Source of the DNA: Deltaproteobacteria bacterium
GTDB lineage: Bacteria; Desulfobacterota; Desulfuromonadia; Desulfuromonadales; Geopsychrobacteraceae
NCBI GenBank assembly: GCA_024280485.1
Contig: JAJRQB010000056.1
Span: 1 to 64,000 of the forward strand
DNA: 64,000 nt
Direction: 5' to 3'
Positions 8,974 to 18,378 of this stretch are shown here, in pieces. The stretch's first letter is position 1; every line of letters starts with the position of its first letter. Below the pieces are notes generated by a model. The model was given only the letters and a program-made list of their open reading frames with translations, was not told where the DNA came from and made no database searches. The translations under genes were made by a program, and so were the position numbers.

Positions 8974-10092
8974 CTAAATGGCCCGTAAGATACCGGCGCC
9001 CAGCTCCCTCAATTGCCAGTTTTTCAGTGCTCCGAGGAGGCTCAAGGCTTGTTCGTCTTGCGGGTTGGCCCGTGCAATCAGCTCAAGGGTCGCATTATTG
9101 ATCAGCACACCCGGGTCGAGTTCAAGCCCGGCCGCGGCCTTCTGCCGCCATTCCTTCAAGCCCATAAATCGCTTCTCAGCTGCCAGATCTTTTTCACGCC
9201 GTTCACCGCGGGGGAAGCTCGGCAGAGAAGCATCATCAAGCGCATTCCCCCGTTCGACCGCTTGCATCAGCTGTTTGCCGTAACGATCCACCAGCCGCGG
9301 GGAGAGTCCCTCAATCCCGGCCAGACTGTGAATTCCTGCGAGAGGTTGAGTTGCCAAGTGTAGCAGGGTCTTATTGCCGAGCACCTTAAAATGAGGAAGG
9401 TCGCGGCGTTGCGCTTCTTGATCACGCCACATCAGCAGCTCTTCCAACAGTCCCAGTTGTCGTCGTGAGAGCTTCCCCGCGCCTTTGAATCGCAAGCAGC
9501 GCGGGCCATCCAGTGTGGCGAAACGCGCCTTCTCAAGCAAAGAACATTCTTCAACCACCCACTCGCGACGACCCAGGACCACCAGCTTCTCTTCAAGAAT
9601 CCCAACCAACCGCTGCAGGTATTCAGTGTCTCCTGCGGCATACTGAATCATTTCACGACTCATCGGGCGCTTGGTCCAATCGGCGCGTTGATATTTCTTA
9701 TCGAGTTTCACACCATAATATTTCCCGAGGATATCCGCCAGACCAAATTTCTCCTCACCAATGAACTGGCAGGAGATCATAGTGTCAAACAGACCAACAA
9801 TCTCGATATCAAAATCACGCGCCAGACAACGAACATCATAATCAGCGGCATGAAAAATTTTACGAATCTTTGAATCAGCCATAACAGGCCGTAATGTTGA
9901 AAGGTCGGCACCATCAAGGGGATCGATCAGGACGGTCTCTTCGCCTGCCGTTACCTGAATCAGGCAAACCTTTTCCTGGTAATGATGCATTGAGTCGGCC
10001 TCTAGATCGACTGCAATTACCTCAAATTGGCTCAGTTCAACAGCAAAACGTTCGATCTCTTCGGTTGTGGTCAATATCTGTGGCAAAGACAT
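8974..10092 (-). CDS. rnd: Ribonuclease D (3'-5' exoribonuclease with HRDC domain)
   Basis: A 372-residue DEDD-family exonuclease that trims RNA 3' ends, in particular tRNA precursors. The exonuclease motifs are clear: VIAVDLEAD (Exo I), FHAADYDVRCL (Exo II) and YAAGDTEYL (Exo III), with FDTMISCQFIGEE and the DWTKRPMS segment typical of RNase D. A C-terminal HRDC region follows (LLMWRDQEAQRRDLPHFKV). The length equals E. coli Rnd. Its ATG follows the mutY stop directly (TGA-ATG), so the two are translationally coupled. Confidence 0.93.
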   Translation of the reverse strand: MSLPQILTTTEEIERFAVELSQFEVIAVDLEADSMHHYQEKVCLIQVTAGEETVLIDPLDGADLSTLRPVMADSKIRKIFHAADYDVRCLARDFDIEIVGLFDTMISCQFIGEEKFGLADILGKYYGVKLDKKYQRADWTKRPMSREMIQYAAGDTEYLQRLVGILEEKLVVLGRREWVVEECSLLEKARFATLDGPRCLRFKGAGKLSRRQLGLLEELLMWRDQEAQRRDLPHFKVLGNKTLLHLATQPLAGIHSLAGIEGLSPRLVDRYGKQLMQAVERGNALDDASLPSFPRGERREKDLAAEKRFMGLKEWRQKAAAGLELDPGVLINNATLELIARANPQDEQALSLLGALKNWQLRELGAGILRAI

Positions 10093-11190
10093 TCAAGCTC
10101 CAATCAGCGGTAATAGTTTTTTGTGCGCCCCATGCAGGGGGAGTTGTTCGAGATCGACGAGTGGCAGCCATTGCTCCGTACCCTCGGCGATCCCGTCATA
10201 AGGGACAAGGTCAACCCGGTAGAAATCTACCTCAAGGTGGAAATGACTGTATGTATGCCGGGCGTGACCTAGCAAGCGGACCTCGGAGATACTTCTTCGC
10301 CCTGCACAATGTTGACGTATAGCTGCAAAAGGTTCTTCTTGTGTTGTCTCAAAGCCGGGGAATTCCCAGAGCCCTCCGAGCAGACCATTCGGTGGCCGCC
10401 GCTGAATAAGACAGCGTTCACGATTAACCAGAAGCAACGCAAGTTGATGGCGAGTCGGAATCTTTTTTCGCGGAGTCTTCATTGGCAACATATCGACCAG
10501 ATTCCGACTTCGAGCCAGGCACAGAGACTCCACCGGGCACTGATCACAACGCGGACTTTTGGGCGTGCAGATCAGTGCGCCAAGATCCATGATCGCCTGA
10601 GTGTAATCATGAGTCCGATGCTGTGGCGTCAGCGACTCGGCCCATTTCCAGAGTTTTTTATCAGCGCTGCCTGATCGTGGCAACTCGTCCAACGCGAACA
10701 CACGGCAGAGGATGCGCCGCACATTGCCATCTAGAATCGGTGCAGATTGATCAAAAGCCAGAGCGGCAATCGCCCCAGCCGTAGAACGTCCAATCCCAGG
10801 CAACATCATTAATTCATCGACCGCTTGAGGGAACTCACCACCTCGGTTTTCAACCAACTCTTGTGCCGTAGCGTGGAGGTTGCGCGCGCGAGCATAGTAG
10901 CCCAGCCCTGCCCAGAGGTCGATCACCTCTTCAAGCGGTGCGGAGGCCAGTATTGTAAGCCGGGGGAAACGCATCAGAAAACGGCGGTAATATCCGATGA
11001 CTGCCGCAACGGTCGTCTGTTGCAACATGATTTCGGAGAGCCAGATCAGATAAGGATCACGCGTTTGTCGCCAGGGCAACTCTCGCCCTGCCAGTTTGTA
11101 CCATTCGAGAAGATGCTCGGAAAAAACCCTCGGCGAAAAAGGCAGAGTCGGTTCGAGATTGCCCTCATCCTTAATCTCTGAATCTGTCAC
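10093..11190 (-). CDS. mutY: A/G-specific adenine glycosylase
   Basis: A 365-residue base-excision repair glycosylase that removes adenine mispaired with 8-oxoguanine. It shows the helix-hairpin-helix with catalytic Asp (MLPGIGRSTAGAIAALAFDQ), the iron-sulfur ligands C-x6-C-x2-C-x5-C (ICTPKSPRCDQCPVESLC), and the C-terminal NUDIX-like domain (RPPNGLLGGLWEFPGFE) that recognises 8-oxoG. The catalytic Glu is in LSEIMLQQT. The start codon is GTG, directly after the hisC stop TAG, so translation probably depends on coupling. Confidence 0.95.
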   Translation of the reverse strand: MTDSEIKDEGNLEPTLPFSPRVFSEHLLEWYKLAGRELPWRQTRDPYLIWLSEIMLQQTTVAAVIGYYRRFLMRFPRLTILASAPLEEVIDLWAGLGYYARARNLHATAQELVENRGGEFPQAVDELMMLPGIGRSTAGAIAALAFDQSAPILDGNVRRILCRVFALDELPRSGSADKKLWKWAESLTPQHRTHDYTQAIMDLGALICTPKSPRCDQCPVESLCLARSRNLVDMLPMKTPRKKIPTRHQLALLLVNRERCLIQRRPPNGLLGGLWEFPGFETTQEEPFAAIRQHCAGRRSISEVRLLGHARHTYSHFHLEVDFYRVDLVPYDGIAEGTEQWLPLVDLEQLPLHGAHKKLLPLIGA

Positions 11191-12243
11191 CTAACCAATC
11201 TCAGTCATCGCCACCAAAGTTTTTTCCATCTCTTCACGTGTCCCAATGGAAATTCGCAGACCATGCTTAAGAAGCGGATCGGTGAAAAATCTCACCAGTA
11301 TTTTACGCTCAAAAAGCTCCGTATAAACACGTTCCGCGTCAAGATCCGGAGGGGTGGCGAAGATAAAATTGGCCTGTGAGGGGATAACGCGATAACCGAT
11401 CTGACGCAGTTCGGTACTGAACCATTCCCGCGTCTTACGAATTTTTGTCAGATTTTCGAGCAACCAGCCCTGATCCAACAGCGCCGCCTGTGCAGCCACC
11501 AGTGCGAGCCTGTCGATATGATAGTGATCGCGGATCTTATCTAATGCCTCAACCACCTCGGGCCGTGCAATCGCCAACCCTAAACGCATCCCCGCCAGCG
11601 AATAACTCTTGGAGAAGGTTCGAGTTACGATGAGGTTCTCGCACTGACTGACCAGATCAAGGGCACTGGTATCGGCAAAATCGGCATAGGCTTCATCGAC
11701 GACCAATACCCCATCACATCGGCTGGCAATGTCCCGGATATAGTCATTGGTAAAACGAAAACCGAGCGGAGCATTAGGGCTGGTCAGAAAAAATAGTTTG
11801 CCCGTATATCGATCCGGAAAATCGGCCAGTCGATAATCATCGTCCAATCCAAAACGAACAATTTTTACGCCCTGAATTTCGGCCAACGTCGCATAATAGC
11901 TGTAAGAAGGATGGACAAAAGCAAGCTCCTCTCCCTCGCCAACAAAGGCACGAATCAGGTTATTGAGCAGTTCATCCGAGCCGTTTGCCATAATGACCCA
12001 GCTAGGGTCAACGCCGTAGAGTTCCGCGGCAACCTTACGCGCCTCATGGCTACCGGCATCAGGGTATTTGCGCAGATTCGAGCCATCGGTCCCAACTTCG
12101 GCAAGAATCGCCTTGCCAACCTCCGGGGAAGGAGGGTAAGGGTTTTCATTGGTATTCAGCTTTAACCACTCAGCCTCATTCTCTGGCTGAAAACCAGGAA
12201 CGTAACCTACCATCGCGGCAATATTTTTACGTAACAGAGTCAT
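11191..12243 (-). CDS. hisC: Histidinol-phosphate aminotransferase
   Basis: A 350-residue class II aminotransferase for the histidinol-phosphate step of histidine synthesis. Family features are [12 protein letters not shown] near the N-terminus, [37 protein letters not shown], and the PLP lysine segment [19 protein letters not shown]. Other his genes are absent; instead it sits between mqnC and mutY, one base after the mqnC stop. Family relatives also act on aromatic amino acids, so the substrate is likely but not proven. The Shine-Dalgarno lies in the end of mqnC. Confidence 0.88.
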   Translation of the reverse strand: MTLLRKNIAAMVGYVPGFQPENEAEWLKLNTNENPYPPSPEVGKAILAEVGTDGSNLRKYPDAGSHEARKVAAELYGVDPSWVIMANGSDELLNNLIRAFVGEGEELAFVHPSYSYYATLAEIQGVKIVRFGLDDDYRLADFPDRYTGKLFFLTSPNAPLGFRFTNDYIRDIASRCDGVLVVDEAYADFADTSALDLVSQCENLIVTRTFSKSYSLAGMRLGLAIARPEVVEALDKIRDHYHIDRLALVAAQAALLDQGWLLENLTKIRKTREWFSTELRQIGYRVIPSQANFIFATPPDLDAERVYTELFERKILVRFFTDPLLKHGLRISIGTREEMEKTLVAMTEIG

Positions 12244-12244
12244 A

Positions 12245-13309
12245 TCAATACACCTCTAAAATCTCATATTCTGTCGTGCGTCGCACAGGAGTAAATCCGG
12301 CCGTCTGGGCCAGATCGACAATCTCATCTTTCGACATCCGAAAGGAGATGCCCGCAGCAGCAACAACATTCTCTTCAAGCATGGTGCCGCCAAGATCATT
12401 GGCGCCAAAGAAGAGTGCCACCTGAGCCATATCTGCGCCCTGAGTCACCCAACTGGCCTGGATGTTGTCAATATTATCGAGAACGATCCTTGAAAGAGCC
12501 AACACCTTCAGGTAGTCAACTCCGCTGGCGGATTCACCACCCATCTCGGTATTATCAGGCTGAAAAGTCCAGGGAATAAAAGCGGTAAACCCTCCGGTTT
12601 TTGCTTGAATTTCTCTAACCCGAAACAGATGCTCAACGATATCAGCCGAGGTTTCAGTACTACCGAACATCATAGTCGCGGTCGAGCGCATCCCCAGCTC
12701 ATGAGCCGTCTCCATCACCTCGCCCCACTGTTGCCAGCCGATCTTGTTGGGCGAAATCTGTTGACGAACTTCATCGACCAGCACTTCGGCTCCTGCTCCG
12801 GGCAATGACTTAAGCCCTGCAGCCTGCAAACGTCTTAAGCATTCTGGCATAGAGAGTCCGGAAAGTTCCGCAATGTGCCAGATTTCGGCGGCGGAGAGAG
12901 AGTGAATCTGTACCTGAGGAAAGCGTTGCCTCAGCTGGCGAAAGAGTTCTTCGAACCATTCGACTTTCAGATTTGGATGCAAACCACCTTGCATCAACAG
13001 CTGAGTCCCGCCACTATCGACCAGCTCTTGCACTTTGGCAAAGATTGTATCGTAATCGAGCAGGTATGCACGTTCAGAATCTGCATCACAGTAGAATGCG
13101 CAAAACTTGCATTTCGACTCACAGACATTGCTGTAATTGACATTACGATCAACCACAAAACTGACCTGCCCCTGTGGATGCTTCTGCTTACGCACAGCAT
13201 CCGCCAAGGCTCCGATCTCCAACAGGTCCGCCTGCGTCAACAACCAGAGCGCCTGGTCAGGGTCAATAGGCTGACCAGCGCCGATATTTTTTTGAATAGA
13301 ATCGATCAT
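12245..13309 (-). CDS. mqnC: Cyclic dehypoxanthinyl futalosine synthase (radical SAM)
   Basis: A 354-residue radical-SAM enzyme of the futalosine menaquinone pathway, converting dehypoxanthine futalosine to its cyclic form. The cluster motif is CESKCKFC (C-x3-C-x2-C), preceded by [34 protein letters not shown] and [12 protein letters not shown] are typical of the MqnC branch. Its start overlaps the mqnE stop by four bases (ATGA). Both enzymes share ancestry; MqnC is told from MqnE by the MQGG and ATMMFGSTE signatures. Confidence 0.92.
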   Translation of the reverse strand: MIDSIQKNIGAGQPIDPDQALWLLTQADLLEIGALADAVRKQKHPQGQVSFVVDRNVNYSNVCESKCKFCAFYCDADSERAYLLDYDTIFAKVQELVDSGGTQLLMQGGLHPNLKVEWFEELFRQLRQRFPQVQIHSLSAAEIWHIAELSGLSMPECLRRLQAAGLKSLPGAGAEVLVDEVRQQISPNKIGWQQWGEVMETAHELGMRSTATMMFGSTETSADIVEHLFRVREIQAKTGGFTAFIPWTFQPDNTEMGGESASGVDYLKVLALSRIVLDNIDNIQASWVTQGADMAQVALFFGANDLGGTMLEENVVAAAGISFRMSKDEIVDLAQTAGFTPVRRTTEYEILEVY

Positions 13310-14376
13310 AGCTCGTTATACAGGGTATCGCGCTCCACCGGAACCCTCCCCGCTTTGCGAATCAGATCAACAATTTGGTCTTTACCCATCGCTTGTGGTG
13401 AATCGGCGCCTGCATCGTGACCGATCTTCTCTTCGACCACGGTGCCATCAAGATCATTAACTCCAAAACAGAGCGAGGTTTGAGCTATTTTCAGCCCCAA
13501 CATCACCCAGTAAGCTTTTATGTGTTGAAAGTTATCCAGGTAAAGCCGGCTGATCGCGAGAGTCTTAAGGGCGTCAACCCCGCCGACCCCTTTCGCGCCC
13601 GGCACCCGGGTATTGTCGGGTTGAAAGGCGAGCGGGATGAAGGTCTGAAACCCGCCAGTTTTGTCCTGCAGCTCACGCAACAAAGATAAATGCTCAACTC
13701 GGTCTACGTAAGCTTCCAGATGACCGAAGAGCATCGTGGCATTGCTCCGCAGGCCAGCGGCATGGACCTTTTCGGTCACCTCCAGCCAACGCGCACCACT
13801 GATCTTCTCGGGGCAGATCAGATCACGAACCCTTTGTCCCAGAATTTCAGCACCACCCCCCGGCAGGGAGCCGAGACCGGCGACTTTTAGTGCGGCAATG
13901 ACACCTTCAATACTTAATCCCGACAGTCGAGAAAAATAATCGATCTCCACCGCAGTAAAGGCCTTAATGTGTAGTTTTGGGTCAACCTGCTTTATGGTTC
14001 TGAGCATCTGTAAGTAAAATTCGAACGGCAAGTCCGGATGGAGCCCACCAACTGTGTGAATTTCTGTGGCACCGGCAGCGGCAGCTTCACGCGCCTTTTC
14101 GGCAATCTGTTCCACGGCCAGAGTATAGACGCCCGGCTCTGCTGATTCTTTCGAGAAGGCGCAAAACTTACAACGGTTGACACAGAGATTGGTGTAATTG
14201 ATATGCCGATTGACGTTGTAATAGACCTTATCGCCGTTCTTTTGCCGATTGGCCTGTGCCGCCAATTCACCAATTGCGAGCAAGTCATTAGATTCAAACA
14301 GAGCCAGAGCTTCAGCGTCGCTGATGCGGGTGCCGCAAGCGACTTTGTCTTTGAGGGCTGTAAACAGCTTGTTCAT
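13306..14376 (-). CDS. mqnE: Aminofutalosine synthase (radical SAM)
   Basis: A 356-residue radical-SAM enzyme that joins the adenosyl group of SAM to the chorismate-derived enolpyruvate compound, giving aminofutalosine. The motif is CVNRCKFC after RHINYTNL; VGGLHPDLP, SLPGGGAEIL, ATMLFGH and LAFQPDNT follow. A short AAGG serves as ribosome-binding site. It heads mqnE-mqnC-hisC-mutY-rnd, and ubiX and the prenyltransferase lie upstream in the same orientation across a REP-like repeat. mqnA, mqnB and mqnD are not in the window. Confidence 0.92.
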   Translation of the reverse strand: MNKLFTALKDKVACGTRISDAEALALFESNDLLAIGELAAQANRQKNGDKVYYNVNRHINYTNLCVNRCKFCAFSKESAEPGVYTLAVEQIAEKAREAAAAGATEIHTVGGLHPDLPFEFYLQMLRTIKQVDPKLHIKAFTAVEIDYFSRLSGLSIEGVIAALKVAGLGSLPGGGAEILGQRVRDLICPEKISGARWLEVTEKVHAAGLRSNATMLFGHLEAYVDRVEHLSLLRELQDKTGGFQTFIPLAFQPDNTRVPGAKGVGGVDALKTLAISRLYLDNFQHIKAYWVMLGLKIAQTSLCFGVNDLDGTVVEEKIGHDAGADSPQAMGKDQIVDLIRKAGRVPVERDTLYNEL

Positions 14377-14425
14377 TTATCGACCTTCAAAACTATATAT
14401 TCGGTATCATCAGAACACGACATAT

Positions 14426-14520
14426 CCCCTCTCCCTGAGGGAGAGGATTAGGGTGAGGGGGTGCATCTAAAAGAACCCCCTCATCCAGCCTACGGCCACC
14501 TTTTCCCTCAGGGAGAAGGG
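14426..14520. repeat. REP-like inverted pair
   Basis: Two palindromic units face each other. The left starts CCCCTCTCCCTGAGGGAGAGG (14427-14447 core) and ends GGGTGAGGGG. The right, read on the minus strand, has the closely related CCCTTCTCCCTGAGGG and ends GATGAGGGGG. This is the two-unit form of dispersed extragenic repeats found in many proteobacterial genomes. It abuts the ubiX stop codon and could protect or terminate the upstream mRNA. Confidence 0.7.
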
Positions 14521-15120
14521 CTAATCATTTCCCCAACGTTTAAACAACTGATGTGCGACACCCAGCTGATCGAGCACCTTGCCGACCACAAAGTCAACGA
14601 GATCCTCGATGCTCTTTGGCTTGTGATAAAAGGCGGGCATCGCTGGCAAAATCTGGCCACCTGCTTGAGAAACACGTAAAAGATTCTGGAGATGGATTTG
14701 ATTAAAGGGTGTTTCCCGCGGAACCAGCAGTAATGTTTTTTTCTCCTTGAGTGCGACATCGGCCACCCGTTCAAGGAGACTATCCGACAAGCCAGCTGCA
14801 ATGCGACCGAGAGTCCCCATCGAACAGGGACAGATAACCACAGCGTCCGGCGCATTCGAGCCACTGGCAGCCGGGACAAAGAAGTCATCCATCCCGTAAT
14901 ATTTCAGGCTCTCCCCCGCAGCAAAGTGGTCGCGTAACTGCCGTATACAACTCTCAGGATTTGCATCCAGTTGCAGTCCGGTCTCGTAGGCCAGCACCTG
15001 TCGCCCCGCCGAACTCAGGAGCAGACTCACCTCTTGATTCGCACGCAAGAGCTCTTCGACCAGCCGCAATCCGTAAATAGAACCGGAAGCTCCGGTTATG
15101 CCGACAACAATGCTCTGCAT
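14521..15120 (-). CDS. ubiX: Flavin prenyltransferase UbiX
   Basis: A 199-residue flavoprotein that attaches a dimethylallyl group to FMN, making the prenylated flavin used by UbiD-type decarboxylases. Key parts are IVVGITGASGSIYGLRL (flavin-binding loop), VICPCSMGTLGRIAAG, and LLLVPRETPFNQIHLQNLL. The start at 15120 is chosen because the family motif begins there; the longer ORF would overlap the prenyltransferase. It follows that gene's stop by four bases. A likely partner is the UbiD-like protein at 21040-22386. Confidence 0.93.
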   Translation of the reverse strand: MQSIVVGITGASGSIYGLRLVEELLRANQEVSLLLSSAGRQVLAYETGLQLDANPESCIRQLRDHFAAGESLKYYGMDDFFVPAASGSNAPDAVVICPCSMGTLGRIAAGLSDSLLERVADVALKEKKTLLLVPRETPFNQIHLQNLLRVSQAGGQILPAMPAFYHKPKSIEDLVDFVVGKVLDQLGVAHQLFKRWGND

Positions 15121-15124
15121 CGTT

Positions 15125-16000
15125 TCAGAGTACCGCATCCACCAGCGCAAAGACAAAAATCGTCACGCTGATATAACCATTCATATTGAAGAACGCCGCG
15201 TCCAGCTTCGACAGATCCTCAGGCTTCACCAGGCTGTGTTCATAAAGGAGTAATCCGGAGACCACCAGAACCCCGGCAACGTAGATCCATCCAAGACTGC
15301 TGCCCGGCAGAACCAGGAACAAAAACAATAACATCAAAGCATGGAAGATGCGCACCAGCACAAATGATTTCGCAACCCCCAGCCTGGAGGGGATTGAGTG
15401 CAGGCCACGTTCGACATCGAACTCATAATCCTGCAAAGCATAAAATATATCAAATCCAGCAACCCAGAAGAGCACCGCCAATGCCAACGACATAACAGGC
15501 CAACTCAGCTCACCACGCAACGCAATATATGCTCCGATCGGTGCGGCGGCCAGACAAAGACCGAGGACGATATGGGCAAAGTGAGTGAAACGCTTGCAAT
15601 AGGCATACAAGACGAAAAGACCGATTGCCAATGGAGCCAACATGAGACACAGAGGATTGAGCATCCAGGCCGAAAAAAGAAAGATCGCCAGTGCAGCCAG
15701 AATAAATAGCCAAGCTTCGCTACGTGTCACCTTACCTGCTGGAATGTGACGCTCTGCGGTCCGTGGATTGTCTGCATCGATCCCGGCATCAATCAATCGA
15801 TTCAAGCCCATCGCACCACTACGAGCCCCGACCATGGCAAGACAGATCCAGAAGATCTGACCAAAACCTGGAAGGGTCTGATTGGCCTGAGAAGCGAGTA
15901 CGACGCCGAGTAGTGCAAAGGGGAAGGCGAAGATCGTGTGAGAAAACTTGATCATCTCAAGCAGATCGCTGATTTTGTGAAATACTTGTTCGCGCTTCAT
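15125..16000 (-). CDS. UbiA-family prenyltransferase, probably of menaquinone synthesis (MqnP-like)
   Basis: A 291-residue integral membrane prenyltransferase with about eight hydrophobic helices. The first Asp-rich motif is NRLIDAGIDADNPRTAER (N-x3-D-x3-D) and the second region is DFDVERGLHS-like (DYEFDVERGLHSIPSRLG). UbiA homologues attach a polyprenyl chain to an aromatic acid; next to ubiX, mqnE and mqnC the expected substrate is 1,4-dihydroxy-6-naphthoate of the futalosine pathway, a role assigned elsewhere to MqnP. The ribosome-binding site is weak. Assignment to menaquinone rather than ubiquinone rests on context. Confidence 0.85.
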   Translation of the reverse strand: MKREQVFHKISDLLEMIKFSHTIFAFPFALLGVVLASQANQTLPGFGQIFWICLAMVGARSGAMGLNRLIDAGIDADNPRTAERHIPAGKVTRSEAWLFILAALAIFLFSAWMLNPLCLMLAPLAIGLFVLYAYCKRFTHFAHIVLGLCLAAAPIGAYIALRGELSWPVMSLALAVLFWVAGFDIFYALQDYEFDVERGLHSIPSRLGVAKSFVLVRIFHALMLLFLFLVLPGSSLGWIYVAGVLVVSGLLLYEHSLVKPEDLSKLDAAFFNMNGYISVTIFVFALVDAVL

Positions 16001-16084
16001 AGTCTTTTATGCTCTGTCATTTAAGTGCAAAGAATACCAAAACGACACCTTACACCTGTCTTGCCCGGTCGGCAAGGCCCGAGC

Positions 16085-16113
16085 TTTCATCCATACAACA
16101 GCTCTGGTATAGT
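16085..16113 (+). promoter_or_regulatory. Possible extended -10 promoter for a leaderless transcript
   Basis: TTTCAT (16085-16090), a 17-base spacer and TATAGT (16108-16113) with a TGG extension just upstream. The predicted start of transcription falls on or one base before the ATG at 16121, and there is no Shine-Dalgarno. Confidence 0.4.
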
Positions 16114-16120
16114 CCGGACG

Positions 16121-16573
16121 ATGCCGGAACTTCTGACCGAACATGGGTTACTGTCGCTCTTCTTATTAAGCCTCTGTGCGTCAACCCTTATCCCCCTGGG
16201 TTCGGAGTGGCTGCTGGTAACTCTACTGCTTGGGGGCAGTGATCCACTGACTGCAGTCGCGGTCGCAAGCCTGGGAAACAGCCTGGGAGCCGTCACCAGC
16301 TACCTGATAGGTCTTGGCGGCAGTCGCTGGCTGATCGAAAAGCTCTTGCGGATCAATCCACAGCAACAACAAAGAGCTCAAGGCTGGTTCACCCGCTATG
16401 GCAGTTGGGCGTTACTCTTTTCATGGCTGCCAATAATCGGTGATCCGCTCTGCCTGGTCGCCGGTATTCTGCGACACCGATTTGGAAAATTCATCCTACT
16501 GGTGGGAATTGGTAAAACTGCTCGTTACAGCATTGTTGCGGCCCTGACCTTAACCGGCAGCGGCCTGCTCTGA
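16121..16573 (+). CDS. YqaA-like small membrane protein (VTT/DedA-related)
   Basis: A 150-residue membrane protein with about four hydrophobic segments. The segments IPLGSEWLLV, NSLGAVTSYLIGLGG and the re-entrant-type FSWLPIIGDPLCLVAG match the YqaA branch of the VTT (SNARE-associated) family, thought to act in lipid or envelope homeostasis. The ATG at 16121 fits the family length; the longer ORF start adds a hydrophilic stretch without similarity. It is 11 bp upstream of the MFS gene and probably cotranscribed. Confidence 0.75.
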   Translation: MPELLTEHGLLSLFLLSLCASTLIPLGSEWLLVTLLLGGSDPLTAVAVASLGNSLGAVTSYLIGLGGSRWLIEKLLRINPQQQQRAQGWFTRYGSWALLFSWLPIIGDPLCLVAGILRHRFGKFILLVGIGKTARYSIVAALTLTGSGLL

Positions 16574-16584
16574 GACTTCCGAAT

Positions 16585-17727
16585 ATGCTCTACACCCCCG
16601 CCTTTGCCTCCCTGTTTGTTGCCAATCTGACGATTGTTGCAAGCTTTTCCGGTTTCTTTCTTTTTCCGCTCTTCATCACGGCACATGGTGGCAGCGAAAC
16701 CGATATCGGTTTACTGATGGGGTGTTTTGCCCTGGCCTCAGCACTCTGCAGACCCTGGGTATCGGAGATGATCGATCAGATCGGGCGCAAGCACAGTTAC
16801 AGCATCGGTAGTTTGATCATGGCGATTGCCCCCCTTTTCTATCTGCCTCTCAGCGGGGATATCGCTGACTTTTTCTGGCCACTTCTGTTACTGCGCATCA
16901 TTCACGGTATCGGACTGGCGATCTGCTTTACCGCGATCTTTACCTTTATCATTGACCTGATTCCTGCTGAACGCCTCAACGAAGGGATTGGAATGTTCGG
17001 CATTTCCGGTCTGGTCGGCATGGCGATAGGTCCGGCTCTTGCCGAGCTGGTCATCGACCTTGGAGGGTTCTCTGCTTTCTTTCTTTGTGCAACCGTCCTG
17101 GCGGGCTCGGGCCTTCTCCTTCATCTACCCGTGAAGGAGATCGAGCGTCCACCTGCAAAGACATCTGCAAACATCAGTTTTTTTAAACTATTAATTCAAC
17201 GCAAGCACCTGCTCATTGCTTTGATGACCGGCGTCTTTGGGTTTGGTCTTGCGGCGACAGGAACCTTTGTTGCCCCCTTGGCGGAACAGCGGGGAATCGA
17301 CTTTATATCAAGCTATTATATTGCTTATTCAACAGCTGCCGTTGGTATTCGCTTCATTGCTGGCCGACTTGCAGACCGTTTCGGTGAAGCAGGTCTACTC
17401 CCATTGGGTATTTCACTGGCTGTGACAGGGCTGTTTTGTCTCCCTTATGCAGATAGCAGTACACTTCTTTTGATTAGCGGCCTGCTGTTTGGAACCGGCC
17501 ATGGGCTGATCTTCCCCGCGCTCAATGCGATGGCGGTCCGTGGTGAGGCCTACGAGGTCCGTGGCAAGATAACCGGTATTTTCACCGGCAGCATTGATGG
17601 CGGCATCTTTGTCGGTTCTTTGATGCTAGGCCTGATTGGTGAGTTGGCGGGGTTTCCAACGCTTTTCTTCTGTGCCGGTGGTATTATGCTTATCGCGCTC
17701 CCTCTATTCCTGCTGCGCAGGCGCTGA
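16585..17727 (+). CDS. Major facilitator superfamily transporter
   Basis: A 380-residue transporter with about twelve hydrophobic helices. The loop between helices 2 and 3 carries RPWVSEMIDQIGRKHSYSIG, a variant of the MFS G-x3-D-x2-GRR signature, and the equivalent loop in the second half is AGRLADRFGEAGLLP. Relatives are drug or metabolite exporters; the substrate cannot be inferred. Its 3' end overlaps the convergent TVP38 family gene by 24 bp. Confidence 0.85.
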   Translation: MLYTPAFASLFVANLTIVASFSGFFLFPLFITAHGGSETDIGLLMGCFALASALCRPWVSEMIDQIGRKHSYSIGSLIMAIAPLFYLPLSGDIADFFWPLLLLRIIHGIGLAICFTAIFTFIIDLIPAERLNEGIGMFGISGLVGMAIGPALAELVIDLGGFSAFFLCATVLAGSGLLLHLPVKEIERPPAKTSANISFFKLLIQRKHLLIALMTGVFGFGLAATGTFVAPLAEQRGIDFISSYYIAYSTAAVGIRFIAGRLADRFGEAGLLPLGISLAVTGLFCLPYADSSTLLLISGLLFGTGHGLIFPALNAMAVRGEAYEVRGKITGIFTGSIDGGIFVGSLMLGLIGELAGFPTLFFCAGGIMLIALPLFLLRRR

Positions 17728-18378
17728 TTTTTCCCGTCGACCGATCCAACGTGCCAGCAGAATTCCAAAGACAAGGAATACAACCGATCCAACAAGGAGC
17801 CAAAGTCGATGTTGTACCCCGGCAGAGCCGATCCCGCCGAGCAAAACACAAGCAATCAAACCCGGTAAAATTCCAACAAAAGTACCTATAGCATAATCAC
17901 GGTGGCTTACAGCCGTTAGGCCACAACCATAGTTGACCGGATCAAAAGGCAGCATAAGCAGACGCAGAATCAAGACTGTTACCAACCCGTTGGCAGCAAG
18001 CCTTAGCTCCCATTTTTGCAGTGAAATCTCAGCCTTTTTTTTCACCCAGTCACGTCCGAACCAGCGCGCGACACTAAATGCCACATTGGCGCTGGCGTTC
18101 TCACCAATAATGGTAAAGAGAATCCCAAACCAGGGACCGAACAGCAAACCAGATGAAACAGTCAGCAGAGTGGCAGGAAAGAGCAGGAAAGGGCGCAATG
18201 CGTAGATGACAATATACAGGGTTGCAGCCTTCCATAAACCGAAGCGCTCAAGCTGAGCCTCAAGCCAGTAAGGTATCTCCTGAAGTGACAGTTCACTTTG
18301 TTGCCATAGCACAACAGCAGCCAACAGCAGCAATCCCCAAAGACCACCCAGTCCCCATTTCAGCTTATTTTTATGCAC
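17704..18378 (-). CDS. TVP38/TMEM64 family membrane protein
   Basis: A 224-residue VTT-domain protein with an N-terminal membrane helix and roughly five more. The family core is visible as LRPFLLFPATLLTVSSGLLFG, IGENASANVAFSVARWFGRDWV and LPFDPVNYGCGLTAVSHRDYAIGTFVGILPG. Family members are membrane proteins of uncertain biochemical role, with lipid scramblase or transport activity proposed. The start codon is GTG, directly abutting the xthA stop, with no clear Shine-Dalgarno, so coupling to xthA is likely. Confidence 0.85.
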   Translation of the reverse strand: MHKNKLKWGLGGLWGLLLLAAVVLWQQSELSLQEIPYWLEAQLERFGLWKAATLYIVIYALRPFLLFPATLLTVSSGLLFGPWFGILFTIIGENASANVAFSVARWFGRDWVKKKAEISLQKWELRLAANGLVTVLILRLLMLPFDPVNYGCGLTAVSHRDYAIGTFVGILPGLIACVLLGGIGSAGVQHRLWLLVGSVVFLVFGILLARWIGRREKSAPAQQE

